Shown here one piece after another: positions 48,757-59,887 of a DNA stretch of 64,000 nt. The notes under the pieces were generated by a model that saw only the letters and a list, made by a program, of their open reading frames with translations, did not search any database and had not been told where the DNA came from. The first letter of the stretch is position 1. The number at the start of each line of letters is the position of its first letter. Origin of the DNA: Delphinella strobiligena (lineage: Eukaryota > Ascomycota > Dothideomycetes > Dothideales > Dothioraceae); NCBI GenBank assembly GCA_009982845.1, contig JAADKB010000012.1, positions 124,001 through 188,000 of the forward strand, written 5' to 3'. Made by a program: the position numbers and the translations under genes.

Positions 48757-49361
48757 TCAAATCTCCTCTGAGTCAAGCTCAGTGAGCTCAGACTCACCTC
48801 CACCGACGGATCCTGGACCCGTCTCCGCCTCGGTCAGCTCAGCGGGCTCAGCGGCCTCCTCGCCCAGGCTCTGCTCAGCAGCAACCTTCTTGAGATCAGC
48901 ACTCCCACCCACCTTACGAGCACGCTTAGCCACTGGCTGCACCTCCTCCTCCTCCTCCTCCTCCTCCTCCTCCTCGGCCGGGCTCACGGACAGGCCACGC
49001 TTCTTGCCCTTAGACCTAGTCGCTGCGGTCTGCGAAGCTCCATTTTTGCCTCTCTTACCAGCAGTGGTTTCGAGAACGATACCAAGTTTCTTGCGGAGAG
49101 CATGCCAGGCTGTTGCAGCGGCTGCTGAGGTGTCGTAGCCTGCGTGGCGGGCAAGATCTTCGCGATCGACCTGGTTGATGTCAGTTTCTGCTGCTATATG
49201 CTTACGGGACAGGGACGAGGAGCTGGAGTAAGGGGTAGTTTTACCTGCAGAGTGGTGCGTGGATTGTTGGCTACGTGCTGGAGAATCTTGACTTGGGTGG
49301 CGTTGAGGGTTATGGTGCCCTCGGGGAGACTTTCGGCGTTGAGTTTTGTCTTTGGTGCCAT
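48757..49361 (-). CDS. Small probably nuclear protein with acidic tail
   Basis: My model is complement(join(48757..49170, 49245..49361)), 531 bases for 176 residues. The GT-AG intron is phase 0, and the start ATG at 49359-49361 has good context. The N-terminal 75 residues look like one small helical domain: LNATQVKILQHVANNPRTTL, then EDLARHAGYDTSAAAATAWH. A basic region follows (KRGKNGASQTAATRSKGKKR). Then there is an 11-Glu run, a second basic patch (AKRARKV, a possible nuclear localisation signal) and a Glu-rich end. It could be a DNA- or chromatin-associated protein. I do not recognise a named family. The large open frame on the other strand is a shadow of this low-complexity coding sequence. 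Confidence 0.72.
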
Positions 49362-50500
49362 TGTTGTTGGTGTGGCGTTCTGGGGATGTGTGTTAGTGCT
49401 GGTGGCAGAATAGGTCGTGGAGAGTTGTGCTAGAGGTTCACTGGAGCGACGGATAGGGGTTTCAGGATCTTTGTCGAGACGTAAGAGTGTGGGCGACATG
49501 ATTGAATAAAGGTGGTGCTGTCCGGAAGAAGAATGTAGACGCAGTCGAAGCATGCAGAACAGGAAAGCGACGTGAGTGTCGGAAAATTCCAGGAAATGCG
49601 TAACGACTTGTGGAAAGACAGCGACCGGCAGAATTGAAGAGCGGGACAAGTGACGAGGGTTGGTTGACAAAGATTGAAGAATGGTATTTTGTCAAAGAAG
49701 GGGGTGCAGAACACACGTGCGAAATGATAGACAAGGCATTTTGTGTCTTGTCTACAAGAAAGGGGCGAGGAAGAAGCGACACGCGGTAGCCAGCCGCATG
49801 AAGCGTCTTCCTCGCAAGGGAGGAGAACATCGAATCGAAGAGGGTACTTACAACGGTTGTCTTGGATATGCGATGCAAGAACGCGTAGTAGTTGAGATGT
49901 CGTAAGTACAGTTGGTGATTCGCTTTGATTGTTGCAAAGTAGGATGAAGAGGAGAGGGAGACGTATGCGATGCAAGAATGCGTAGTGGTGGAGACGTCGT
50001 GAGTACAGTCGGTGATCCTCTTTAATTGTTGCAAGGGAGAGGGTGCGAACGGCGACGCGTATTATAGTCAACCGTACGTAAAAGTGAGGTGTTGTGAGTA
50101 AGTTGGTGATCCGCTTCGATTGTTGTAAAGTGGATGAAGAAGAGAGGGACGAAGCGCAGAAGACGACGACGCGTGTTATAGTCAAGAGTACGTGAAGGTG
50201 AGCTTCCAAACAAGTCAGAATCCTCACTTATCACCCCGGTGACGACGTAGAGACGTCAAGTTGCACAACTCGGCAAGCAAGGTGTGGAGCTAAAGTCGGG
50301 AAATGCGAGTTTATTACTGAAATGGTCTCAAGAAATGACGAAAAGTACTGTTTCTCAAAGCGAGGTGTCAGGGAGAAGGGAAAGGGGCATGTGAGGTTGT
50401 CATGCACAGATGGGTGAGATTGACAGGATATAGACAAGATAAATAGACCAACCAACCGGCCTTTATGGTTCTTTCACTCACACATCATCATCGCCATTCC
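49362..50500. other. Intergenic with degenerate tandem repeats
   Basis: The frames on the minus strand (up to 265 codons) arise from repetitive sequence, not from a recognisable gene. The repeats are described separately. The right end is the 3' flank of NOC3. Confidence 0.5.
49863..50210. repeat. Imperfect tandem repeat, about 100-base units
   Basis: At least three, perhaps four, diverged units start near 49863, 49961, 50060 and 50173. Shared pieces include GATGCAAGAA.GCGTAGT, GTACAGT.GGTGAT, TTGATTGTTGCAA and GACGCGTGTTATAGTCAA. The copies are too diverged for simple slippage alone. Confidence 0.65.
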
Positions 50501-52609
50501 TCAAGACCGGCTGCTAACAACCATCTTCTCCAATCCCCTCACACCTTCTCTGACCTTGGGAGCGAAATGCAGCCTTAGCAATTCGCCTTCCCAGATAGTA
50601 GCGGCGAAGGGATTGCCTCCTTCAACCTCTCTTGTATCACCCTTCCAGACACCGTCGCCCTTTCTTTCCTCTGTGTACCAGAGAGCGGAAATCTTCTTGC
50701 CCTGAACACGCATGACCTGGTGGAGCAGGCCTAGCATGGCGAGACAGGATTTCTCTGGGAGTTGAAGCGAGGCTGTGAGCAGGGTTTTTGTGAAAGCTGC
50801 GATGCGGAGGGGAGGGACTGAGCGGGTTGCTGTTGGTGGGAGGAGAGTGCTTGATAGTGAGCGTAAGAGGAGAACGGTGGTGGTTTGGATATTGACTTTG
50901 TGCTTTTTGCCGTCGGAACCGGTGCTGGTGGGCGTGTTGTTTCCGCCTTCGCCTGTGTGGGGGTCGGATAGGCGTAGAGAGTTGGCACCTAATTCGATGT
51001 CTGGGTTCAGAGATGAGGGGAGGAGGGTGCGATAGAGGTGGGTGATGAAAAAGTCGAGGTCGAGGGAAAGCGAGTTTGCTTGTTTTACAACGTCTTGTTG
51101 GCCTTGGAGCAGGGCAAAGGCAGTGATAATGCAGAGGAGCGACTCGCGATTCAGGTTTCGTGGTTTGCTGTCTGCTTCTTCCTCGTCCTCTTCGTCATCG
51201 TCCTCGTCGTCTTGACCTCCATCCTGAGGGTTTGATTCGGCGGTGCTGATCATGTCTCTCAGAGCCTCCAGAATGTCACCAAAGAAGTCTTGGTTGATAA
51301 GGTGGGCATATCGAGCCAGACCTTCCAGCACGGCACCCATGAGAGTGGGGATTCTGGCCTTCAGGATGCGGAAGTATGCGACAAAGACCAACTTCAGCAT
51401 CTCGGATTGGTATTTGTCCCTCTCTTCGTGTGAAACGACGGCGTCTGCTTCTACCATTTCCTTTTCGACCACTTTGAGTTCCTTGGCTCGCTTTCTCTCC
51501 TTTTTGCTTCTGTACTCGCGATCCTTTTTCTTCATTTTCGGCTCGTCGTCGGATCGCTTATCGATACGGTTAGTGGAGGCCTTGTGCAAAAATTCGGACA
51601 ACAATCTCAGGTGTAGGAAAGTGTTCAAGACGGATTCGTGAATGTTGTAGTTTCGGCTCTTCATCATCCTGGTCAACATCTGCACCGTCATCAAACTTGC
51701 GTTTCCGTCTTCGTCATCACGGAAGAGAGTCTCGATGCTCTCTCTGCATTTTGCAAAGTCTTGATCGAGTTGTTTGGTGCTGAGCTTGCCGACAATGATT
51801 CCCAGAAGGTTGTCGCGGAAGTTGAAATGCGGGAGGGTGTTCAGCAGAGTGCAGGCGCAAGTAATCGCGACACTTGCGATGCCTGCTCTGTCTTTGGCCT
51901 TTGCGTCTTTTGAAAAGTCGCCACTGTGCTTTGCAGCCTTTCCAAGATCCTTGATGTAATCGTGATATCCACCCAACAGAGCCTGCTCAAAATTGCGCAA
52001 TTTGCGAATGTCCTTGCTCAGTTTCGTCCTCATGTCTTCCTCTGTGAGTGGGCGGATACGGTATCCGGGAACGATGTCCTTGTAGACGGCCAATTGTGCA
52101 GCCATGGCGAGCTTTTTGATGGCAGGAACACGCGAATCACCAAGGGCAGACAGGTTCTTTAATTGGCCAATGTGCTCTTCGGGATCTTCACTAATGTTGC
52201 CAGCGACACGAGCGAGTTCTTCTTTGGCGGCCAAGATTTGTTGCTTTATCGGTATTTGTGGCTTCTGCTCCTCCTCTTCAACATCCTCTTCCGCATCTTC
52301 ATCCTCGTCGCCGCTGCCCAAGAAACTGTCATGTTCATGGGCAGCATCGTCTTCTTTCGGCGTGGGCTCAGCAGGCGGGGCTTCCTTTTGCTCAACCCAT
52401 CCTTCTGCCGTCTTGATGGGAAGACGTCCACCTTCCTTCTTGTCCTTTTTGTTCAATTTTCGAGGCCTGTTCTCATAATCTTGCTCGAGATTCCATTTGG
52501 AAGCGCGGGAGTAGAAGCCGTCGGTTGGTTTTGCGTCGTTGGATTTGCCGCCGTTGACTTTGTCTTCTCCGGGCGGACTGAGCTTTCTCCTCTTTGTAAT
52601 GGGCGCCAT
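50501..52609 (-). CDS. NOC3: Noc3, nucleolar complex protein 3
   Basis: This is a single exon of 702 residues. Noc3 works with Noc2 in 60S pre-ribosome maturation and export in the nucleolus and nucleoplasm, and in yeast is also linked to replication initiation. Visible features are the basic N-terminus MAPITKRRKL, an acidic stretch at about 95-115 and the hallmark block AQLAVYKDIVPGYRIRPLTE near residue 190. Next are DIRKLRNFEQALLGGYHDYI and the helical NOC/CBF repeat region through the middle. An acidic run lies near 465-480, before the C-terminal CBF/Mak21-like part. The length is close to that of yeast and fungal orthologues. It is transcribed divergently from NIP7, 323 bases away. Confidence 0.93.
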   Translation of the reverse strand: MAPITKRRKLSPPGEDKVNGGKSNDAKPTDGFYSRASKWNLEQDYENRPRKLNKKDKKEGGRLPIKTAEGWVEQKEAPPAEPTPKEDDAAHEHDSFLGSGDEDEDAEEDVEEEEQKPQIPIKQQILAAKEELARVAGNISEDPEEHIGQLKNLSALGDSRVPAIKKLAMAAQLAVYKDIVPGYRIRPLTEEDMRTKLSKDIRKLRNFEQALLGGYHDYIKDLGKAAKHSGDFSKDAKAKDRAGIASVAITCACTLLNTLPHFNFRDNLLGIIVGKLSTKQLDQDFAKCRESIETLFRDDEDGNASLMTVQMLTRMMKSRNYNIHESVLNTFLHLRLLSEFLHKASTNRIDKRSDDEPKMKKKDREYRSKKERKRAKELKVVEKEMVEADAVVSHEERDKYQSEMLKLVFVAYFRILKARIPTLMGAVLEGLARYAHLINQDFFGDILEALRDMISTAESNPQDGGQDDEDDDEEDEEEADSKPRNLNRESLLCIITAFALLQGQQDVVKQANSLSLDLDFFITHLYRTLLPSSLNPDIELGANSLRLSDPHTGEGGNNTPTSTGSDGKKHKVNIQTTTVLLLRSLSSTLLPPTATRSVPPLRIAAFTKTLLTASLQLPEKSCLAMLGLLHQVMRVQGKKISALWYTEERKGDGVWKGDTREVEGGNPFAATIWEGELLRLHFAPKVREGVRGLEKMVVSSRS

Positions 52610-52932
52610 TACTGATCGCTGTCGACACGAATTATGTCTTCGACCTGAATATGTTTGGGCGACAGCGAAAAAAGATACAACATATCGGAATCAAGGGTCC
52701 ACTCTTCCATTCGGCGATGCCAAGATTTCGCCGATTTATCCTTGACCGCCCTGCCCTGGCAGTACTTTTTTGTTTAGACTTTGACTTTTTGCGGGGAAAC
52801 TGCGACTGCCGCAATGAAAAGTTGAGATGGGCGGATATTAGTTATTATCATCACCTCTTCTCATACCTGATATAATATCAACATCAAAATCTCTTCACAT
52901 ATAAAAACCCACACAAGGGTCATTTCATCACC
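52610..52932. promoter_or_regulatory. Shared divergent promoter of NOC3 and NIP7
   Basis: These 323 bases separate the start codons of two divergent ribosome-biogenesis genes. The NIP7 side is AT-rich (CATATAAAAACCC about 35 bases before its ATG is TATA-like). I looked for the yeast PAC and RRPE elements and saw no clear match. Confidence 0.6.
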
Positions 52933-53571
52933 ATGCGCCCTCTCACAGATACCGAGACGCAGACCCTCTTCACCAAATTGGCCAACTACACAGGCCGATC
53001 ATTGAACAACCTTCTCACAGACATTGCGCAAACTGCAACAAAAGGCGGCAAGACGGCCGACGACCGTTACGTTTTCCGTATTCAAGAATCGAGAGTCTAC
53101 TATGTCCGTGAATCTCTTGCCAACCTCGCCACTTCCGTCTCCCGCGACTCTCTTCTCTCCCTCGGTACCTGCCTGGGCAAATTCACCAAGACTGGAAAGT
53201 TCAGACTGCACATCACCGCCCTTGATGTCATCGCACCCCACGCCAGATACAAGATCTGGGTCAAGCAGAACGGAGAGATGCCTTTCTTGTACGGTGGTCA
53301 CATTGTCAAGGCACACGTCGGACGATGGAGTGAGGAGTGCCCTGAGCACTCCGGTGTTGTTGTCTTGAGTATGAACGATACTCCTCTGGTATGTCCTCTT
53401 TCTTGCTTGAATCCTATCAATAGTTGACTGACACTGTCATTCAAGGGTTTCGGCGTCACTGCACGCAGCACACAGGAAGCCAAGAGGCTGGATCCCACCG
53501 GTATCGTATGTTTCAGACAGGCCGATATTGGAGAGTATCTCAGAGAGGAGGACACTCTCTTCACTACTTGA
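52933..53571 (+). CDS. NIP7: Nip7, 60S ribosome biogenesis factor
   Basis: My model is join(52933..53388, 53446..53571), 582 bases for 193 residues. Nip7 is a small conserved factor needed for 27S pre-rRNA processing and 60S assembly. The start MRPLTDTETQTLFTKLANYT is the family hallmark. HARYKIWVKQNGEMPFLYGG begins the C-terminal PUA RNA-binding domain, which continues past the intron as GFGVTARSTQEAKRLDPTGI and ends at VCFRQADIGEYLREEDTLF. Without the intron the protein would lose the end of the PUA domain. The length agrees with the roughly 180 residues of yeast Nip7. Confidence 0.96.
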
Positions 53572-54435
53572 ACTGCTTCTATCCTCGACGTATGAATAAA
53601 AGACGAGCACTTGGAAGACTGGGAAAGAGGTGCATGAAGTCGAGAGAAAGGGAGAATTGAAATGTCGTCAAGATACCCGCACTGCATCGGAGCATCCATG
53701 GCGTTATCAAGGCGTTGAAAATTACATTGAAAGGATATGCATGAACTGGCGCGAGATAAAGTCAGAGAGGAAATGAGAATTGGATCTCCAACTGAATCTA
53801 CTCGCATGTTGAGCTTACCATGGCCATATTTGGTGTGTCGATGAAGCCAAAGCACTCGCATAGACCAATGCCAGCAAGACTTGATTCGGAACGAAGCCCG
53901 TTATCCGAGAATTTGATCAGTGTTTCCATTGGCTTTTTTTGCTTCCCATTTGAATGATTGGCGCGCCTAAATCTCGCAATTGTAGAATTTCCCAGACACT
54001 TGCAAGACTAAACACTGCTCCTGCACAGTATGCCATTTGCCATATTGCAAGTATGCAGGAAAGCAATATACCCGCCTTGGCATTGCAAAGAGCGTATCTT
54101 TTGCGGCCAATATAAGGACGATCCTCTGTATGCGCCTCCAATATTGTGCAGATGGTGGCGTCTCGTGATGGGAGGTAACTGAAGCTAGTGGTACACCATC
54201 AATCGTTCGCATTCAGAGGTATATTAAAAATATCCCGATTGGTCCAAGTATATGACCGTATATGCGTGCAGCACGATTATAAATATCTTATCCTTGTCAA
54301 ACATCACACCTGCGCCTTCAAGCGAAGGATTGGCCAAAGCCATCTCGATATAGTCGCAATGCAAAGACCATCTGTGCTGCGCTGCGCAATTAATCTAAAC
54401 TTCAGGTTTCCACTACGCGCTCTACATACGGACCG
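53572..54435. other. Intergenic
   Basis: This holds the 3' flank of NIP7 and the promoter of the next gene. No gene is supported. Confidence 0.5.
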
Positions 54436-55983
54436 ATGATTGGCAGTTATCCAACCCCCACCATGTCTGTCTCGGATTGGGATATTTTCATTTGGTTGGT
54501 CGATGACCAACATAAGATGCAGCTAATATGTGACCGAGTGACTCTTCGCCCAATTCACGGAACCGACGAGCGATTCTCTCTTCCCTCAACTTGGCGGTAC
54601 ACTTACAAACTCCCCTCTGGATACACAATCTCACGCGGTTTGAGCGCATCCAATCCCGAGCAGACCATGTTAGCATCGGCTTTAGAGCGGAGGTATAACG
54701 CCTTCTGCTCGACTAACAACTACACCACTCCCAACAATCTCGAGTTTGATACCAGCTGTAACACGAATATCGCGGGAAGTGACCTGGTCCATGTTTCGCT
54801 GGATTCATTCGACGATTGCATGGATGCGTGCTCTACACATAGCCCCCGGTGTTACGGCGTGTCTTTCAATGATGCCGTGGGGGTCTGCTGGATGAAGAAT
54901 TCGACCATCGCTAGCCAAGCCAAGGAACAGGAAGATAACACACACAGTGCGATCGCGGATGCGACACAATTGAATGGAGATGACACATCCTGTCCATACA
55001 CTGATCAATCATACGAGACGACGACATCCGGCTTGACCTTCCAGATCTACTGTAACAAAGATCTGGAAGGATCAAGTCTTAATGCTTTGAATTGGAATTA
55101 CCCATACCATGCCGATTCACTGATGGATTGTATGGATCTATGCGCCGAGACTCATCCCCTGTGTGAAGCAGTAGCCTGGAATCCCGACATGAACAACGGC
55201 TACTCCAATTGCTATCCAAAAAACAGCACCACCAATCTCATCGTCCCGAGCGGCTACGTGTCACATTTCGCCATCGCATCTTTCCCTTCCCGGAACGACA
55301 CTTCCTGCGTCGACGACTCGACCTACAATCCAACGTCGGCCAATTCCAGCTCCTTCAGCATAAAATGCAACCGGAACATCGCAAACACGACCATCGAAAC
55401 AACCCATTCGACCAGCCTAGACGACTGCGTAGACGCATGCACCGATTACTCGAACGCAACCCAATCATGCTCAGGCGTCGCATACGACAGCTCCATGGAC
55501 CAAGGCTACCAAAATTGCTATCTAAAAAGCGACACCGGCCCCATCTCAACAGGCAACTACACAATCGCCATCAAAGCCGCCACAACAACCAACAGCACAA
55601 CCACCGCCACTAACCCAACCCACAACCGCAGCCACGCCGGCGTAATCGCAGGCGCAACAGTCGGCAGCATCGCCGGCGTCCTCCTCCTGCTCTTCCTCCT
55701 CCGTCTCCTCAAGCGCTACCGAAACAGCAGCAACGCCAAACTGCTGCCCGTGCATTCGGAAAACGATGGCGAGAATCACGATCACAATGCCAGATATACG
55801 GATACCACCAACACCGGCGGCGAAAATACTCCGGCGTATAAATACGAACTCCAGAGTCAGGAGCTGCAGGAATTGGGTTCGCACCCGACACCGAGTGAGC
55901 TTGGCACCTCAGATCCGAAAAAGAGTCTGGACAGGGGGGATGTGGGGGTGAGAGGTTTTCATGAACTTCAGGCCGGTGATTAG
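54436..55983 (+). CDS. Receptor-like membrane protein with three PAN-like modules
   Basis: This is a single open frame of 515 residues. Three similar Cys-containing modules follow each other, each with the pattern F-x-CN-x-ni...SLDDCxdaC...C.gvaw/yd....CylK. They begin near residue 103 (EFDTSCNTNIAGSDLVHVSL), 199 (FQIYCNKDLEGSSL) and 310 (FSIKCNRNIANTTI). This resembles PAN/Apple modules, which bind proteins or sugars outside the cell. Many N-glycosylation sites (NNYT, NSTT, NATQ) and a Thr-rich stem lead to a membrane segment at about 402-424 (AGVIAGATVGSIAGVLLLLF). A basic stop (KRYRN) and a roughly 90-residue cytosolic tail follow. The first 90 residues carry no obvious signal peptide, so the true start may be further downstream or on another exon. 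Confidence 0.75.
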   Translation: MIGSYPTPTMSVSDWDIFIWLVDDQHKMQLICDRVTLRPIHGTDERFSLPSTWRYTYKLPSGYTISRGLSASNPEQTMLASALERRYNAFCSTNNYTTPNNLEFDTSCNTNIAGSDLVHVSLDSFDDCMDACSTHSPRCYGVSFNDAVGVCWMKNSTIASQAKEQEDNTHSAIADATQLNGDDTSCPYTDQSYETTTSGLTFQIYCNKDLEGSSLNALNWNYPYHADSLMDCMDLCAETHPLCEAVAWNPDMNNGYSNCYPKNSTTNLIVPSGYVSHFAIASFPSRNDTSCVDDSTYNPTSANSSSFSIKCNRNIANTTIETTHSTSLDDCVDACTDYSNATQSCSGVAYDSSMDQGYQNCYLKSDTGPISTGNYTIAIKAATTTNSTTTATNPTHNRSHAGVIAGATVGSIAGVLLLLFLLRLLKRYRNSSNAKLLPVHSENDGENHDHNARYTDTTNTGGENTPAYKYELQSQELQELGSHPTPSELGTSDPKKSLDRGDVGVRGFHELQAGD

Positions 55984-58676
55984 AATTACCGAGCTGAGAA
56001 ACCTGTTGGTAATGCCGAATGCATGTGGAAAGAAAGTCCCGTCGTTGGCTCTAGTCAGCACGTCGAGTGGAGAATGAAGTGGTTATAATACTGAAGTGGT
56101 AAGAAGATATACCTGATATGTAGAAAGTACAAGTATAAAAACACTCTGAAATAAGAAAACCTTCTTCTTCTTACCTCTTTCCTTCTTCTTCCTACCTCTT
56201 TCCTCTTACCTCTTTCCTCTTACCTCTTTCCTCTTACCTCTTTCCTCTTACCTCTTTCTCCTTACCCCTTTCTCCTTTCTTTTTTCCCCTTTCCCCTTTC
56301 CTTATCGACTCCTACCTAGAGCAGCCCGTCACATTCCTCAATTCCGTTCATTGTATACCTCAATACTCTATGTACCACCCCGACGTATACACTCCACGGG
56401 CTCCCTCGTCCCTCTGATACCAAAGAGCTGATAAATACCAAAGAGCTAAAAAAGAGTTTCCGATACATTCGTTCTCAGAAGTACGGTGATCCTACTCTAC
56501 TCTACTGTACAGTACCTATATACTGATATACAACCTCCAATACATGTCTCCATTTTTTCCATATCATTCATTCCCCAAATTACACGCGCGGTACAACGCA
56601 ATACCCATGCCACTCTACTTCCATCCACAACCAGGAAATAAAACCCTCCACGAACCAAGTTCTCTAGCTCATCAAAAAGCCATAGACAGAACTCGCAGAT
56701 CACCAACGGATGATGGAAGTCTTCTCGAATCACCAGCGCAAAGCCCATGAAGAAGCATGAAGAAAGCACAACTCGCCGCCCACCCCGATGCGCGTTTTGA
56801 GCTTACCAGTGGAATGATCCTCTCTTTTGTGCAACATGGAAGAAAGCTTGAGTGAATTGCTTTACGGCTTGTTACTTACCTTACTTCGTGGGCTATTGAG
56901 GTGTAGGCACAGAAAGGCGAGAAGCGCGAAGACCGCGTGTACCTTAGCAACCTCAAGCACAAGCCCTTCCAGACTCAATGATCAGTCAGGTCCAATTCTT
57001 CACATGCATCGGCATCATATCAGATTCCGAGGATGAATCGCTGAGCATCTGACTAGAGCCTGTCAGTTTCGACATGCCGCATACAATCGCGGCTCAAGGC
57101 GTTCTAGTTTCGTCGGAATTCGCTGAGGCTTTTGAGCAAAGAGAGTCGATATTCTTCGTCGATGAACCAGTGGCATCAGGAAATACATGGAAAAACTCCA
57201 GTGACCTCGTGCTAGCTTCCCTCATGCTCACATTCTGGAACGATCCCGGCCATAAACCAGAGCAGAGTCCTCCATTTCTTTTGCGGAACTCATGCCGACC
57301 ATAATGATCCACTGGCAGGACCTGTAGGATTAGCTCGAAGCTTGATCAGGAAGCTCTTCTTGAGGCCATGAAGACTGACTTGGTTTCATCAACAACCAAT
57401 ACTGCCGCTCTTGCGTTCATCATCACCCAGCACCTGCCACACTTTCGCAAATCTCTTTCGCAAACCCCGTCATACTTTCGCAAATCTCGTATGCAGCTAG
57501 AGTGAGATGTGATGTCGCAAATAGTATGTGCCTACACGAAACATCACCTTGGGAACGACACAGCAAATCCTCGAGTATCTGGTACAAATCGTAGAAGCGA
57601 CATGCACAAAGCTGTTGCTTCAAACTCTTACGACGACTCAAGTAGGAGTCCGCGAGGTATGAGGGGAAGGAAATACTGTCTTGCGCAAGTCGGAGGCTGG
57701 GTACTTTCGGGGTTCAGGGCGGCTTCTAACGGTATACCAAACAACTCCTGTAACGCTAAAGGGACCGTGAGTTCAAAATGGGAGTTTCTGTTCATTGCTC
57801 GATATGGTCTTCCTCATCTACCATTCAACTTGTCAGTAGAAGCCATTATGACCTCTATGATCACCACATATGAGCCACATACCTCTTTGACCTTAGTATA
57901 GTATCGATAGTGTAAACGTACACATATTACCACCATGAGTTTGAGACGAAGAAAATGAGGCAGGCAAGGATGCGGCACATGTTCTTCACAAGCCTGTTTA
58001 GGGGTATCCGTTGTAGCATATATATTCTCAATTACACGTTTATTATGGAAAGGCGTGTAAGGCGAAGACATATAAAGCATTACGAGATTGATGGAACCTC
58101 AACAGTGACTTGATGGCTCGAGAGATTTTGAGATCAACAGGTATGCTAATCCACTGTATGTTCCCATCAGTCTCTTCGCGGCAAAATCACCAGGTCTAGC
58201 CGGCTCTGGTAGGAAACTTGCTAGTCTTGTGGGTCAGAAGGCGGCAAGTCAGATGAACAAATGATGATAGCCTTATACAAGATTGAGCTCTGCCAACCAT
58301 TCAGCTCGTCTTATGGTGATAATGAAGCTAAATCAGCCGGAGGTGCTGTTGTTAGTAGGTTGAGTGTAGTGTGCTGATAGTAAGCGTCAAGACTCAAGAG
58401 CGACCGTGTCCATTTTGGCTTGAAAAGCATCTTCAGACTGACTTTGTTGTTGGCGTATACCAGTACTCAATACCTGCAAATTCATGTAATAATGAGAAAT
58501 GGTATGGAGCATAAGCATAAGGTGGTACATGAAGCATAAGGCTCTTGCGATGGATGAAACCGTATAACGTAATGACCGCCCTACTCTTGTCTCCGTGCTA
58601 ATAATCCCCGTGATATGGCAGATATCTACCCAGCGAAGTGGCGCTCGCGCTGCTGTCCACTGCGATTGCTGTACAT
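55984..58676. other. Gene-poor stretch with a pyrimidine microsatellite
   Basis: No gene is supported. A weak coding-like segment at 57074-57304 (SSEFAEAFEQRESIFFVDEP) has no partner exons that I can see. The pyrimidine tract is listed separately. Confidence 0.5.
56160..56310. repeat. Pyrimidine microsatellite
   Basis: About 150 bases of C and T (with an A in each unit) are built from repeats of CTCTTACCTCTTTC. It lies shortly downstream of the PAN-like gene. Confidence 0.85.
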
Positions 58677-59384
58677 TCAACAAGACCGGCTTTGTAACAA
58701 AAACCGTCGAGGGTATGTCATCATAAGTCCTACCAAAGGTTGTGAGAGAGCCCTGACAGCGTGTTCGAGGTGTGCTCCAAAGACATTTGTATAGAACTCT
58801 GGATATAATGGTGATTTAAGTGTGCTAGCAGGGAGGCATGTTCGTTGAGATTCGGCTGGGTAGTTGATCCCATTGACGTGCACAGGTACCTCGAATTCTC
58901 GTGTCACCTGCAAGATGAGCTGCGCCCCATATGCCTTCGCCAAGCCCTTCTCGCAGCGTGTGAAAAAGTCACTCCGATCGACGGTGGATCTTTGACTGAG
59001 CGGCATACGAGGCGATAACCTATGAAGATCATGCATGTCGCCAAATCCAGAGTCAAGGAAAATTGTTGCAAGATGATAGAAGAGTGATAAGTGGCCAGTG
59101 ACATCCCTAGTCCTGCCCAACAGATGCTCCATAGTCGTCGCTATGGATCGGACCTCATTGCGGCCCCATATCAGCGAGATTCGCCAGAATGCTTCAAGCT
59201 GCATTGCATAGTCGTTGTTGGCAACTGCCCAAAACAAGGCATGCTGAGTACACTGTTTGGCATCCTGCATTCCAATTTGAGTCCATGCACAAGCATTACA
59301 AAGAGCCTCGAGAATCTTGTCGTCAACCTCATATAGAAGTAGAAGATGACGGAGCCGGTTTTCTTGGTAGAAATTCCTGGTCCT
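58677..59384 (-). CDS. Unidentified protein fragment, 3' exon of a minus-strand gene
   Basis: An open frame reads RHLLLLYEVDDKILEALCNA and AWTQIGMQDAKQCTQHALFW, and on to RDVTGHLSLFYHLATIFLDS and a stop at 58677. It gives about 235 residues with even, globular composition. It has no ATG at its left limit, so upstream exons are likely. Coding-like pieces in other frames lie at 59415-59887 (WYKSLRSASLCPEAQLIICL and HVCSHGDGLMILAALLSDSY), but I could not join them without breaking frame. The gene may be real and spliced, or broken. I recognise no family. Confidence 0.45.
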   Translation of the reverse strand, partial: RTRNFYQENRLRHLLLLYEVDDKILEALCNACAWTQIGMQDAKQCTQHALFWAVANNDYAMQLEAFWRISLIWGRNEVRSIATTMEHLLGRTRDVTGHLSLFYHLATIFLDSGFGDMHDLHRLSPRMPLSQRSTVDRSDFFTRCEKGLAKAYGAQLILQVTREFEVPVHVNGINYPAESQRTCLPASTLKSPLYPEFYTNVFGAHLEHAVRALSQPLVGLMMTYPRRFLLQSRSC

Positions 59385-59887
59385 TTAATCGCTTCACGCA
59401 AACAGCCATTCCAGCTAGAAAGAGTTAGGAGCTACACAGGACTGAAGGAGTGATGTTCTGTTTCCGACGCCAGATGTGCTGTGTAAATTCTTCAACAGTG
59501 CGCTGATAGTATAGAAACGGGCAAGCGTTGACATATCATCAGCTTCGAAGGGTAGTGTTTCGAGCATTGTGGGTCTTCCAGGTGACAACCTTGGGTTGTA
59601 ACGGTGATATAAACAGATGATCAGCTGGGCCTCTGGACATAGGCTAGCAGAGCGTAAACTCTTATACCACAAGAGGTAGTTCTCCCATATCGCTGCCTCG
59701 TCCTTGGCCCAAGGTAAGATAAGATCATCGACCGAAACATGGGTTGATGTTTCCCTGCCGATTCAAGGATCTTGAGGTGCAGAATCTGTATTTGAATCTG
59801 AGTGTAGGAATCAGACAATAATGCAGCAAGGATCATTAAGCCATCACCGTGAGAACACACGTGGACGGTTGTTAAGAGCGTACTCAT

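Noticed and set aside
48638..49138. Plus-strand 166-codon frame with a Ser run
   Set aside because: It is the antisense reading of the Glu-run coding sequence of the minus-strand gene.
49430..50227. Minus-strand frames of 190 and 265 codons
   Set aside because: Both overlap in different frames over tandem repeats, with no motif or consistent composition.
55209..55613. Plus-strand Arg-rich frame
   Set aside because: It is a shadow of the PAN-like protein gene in another frame.
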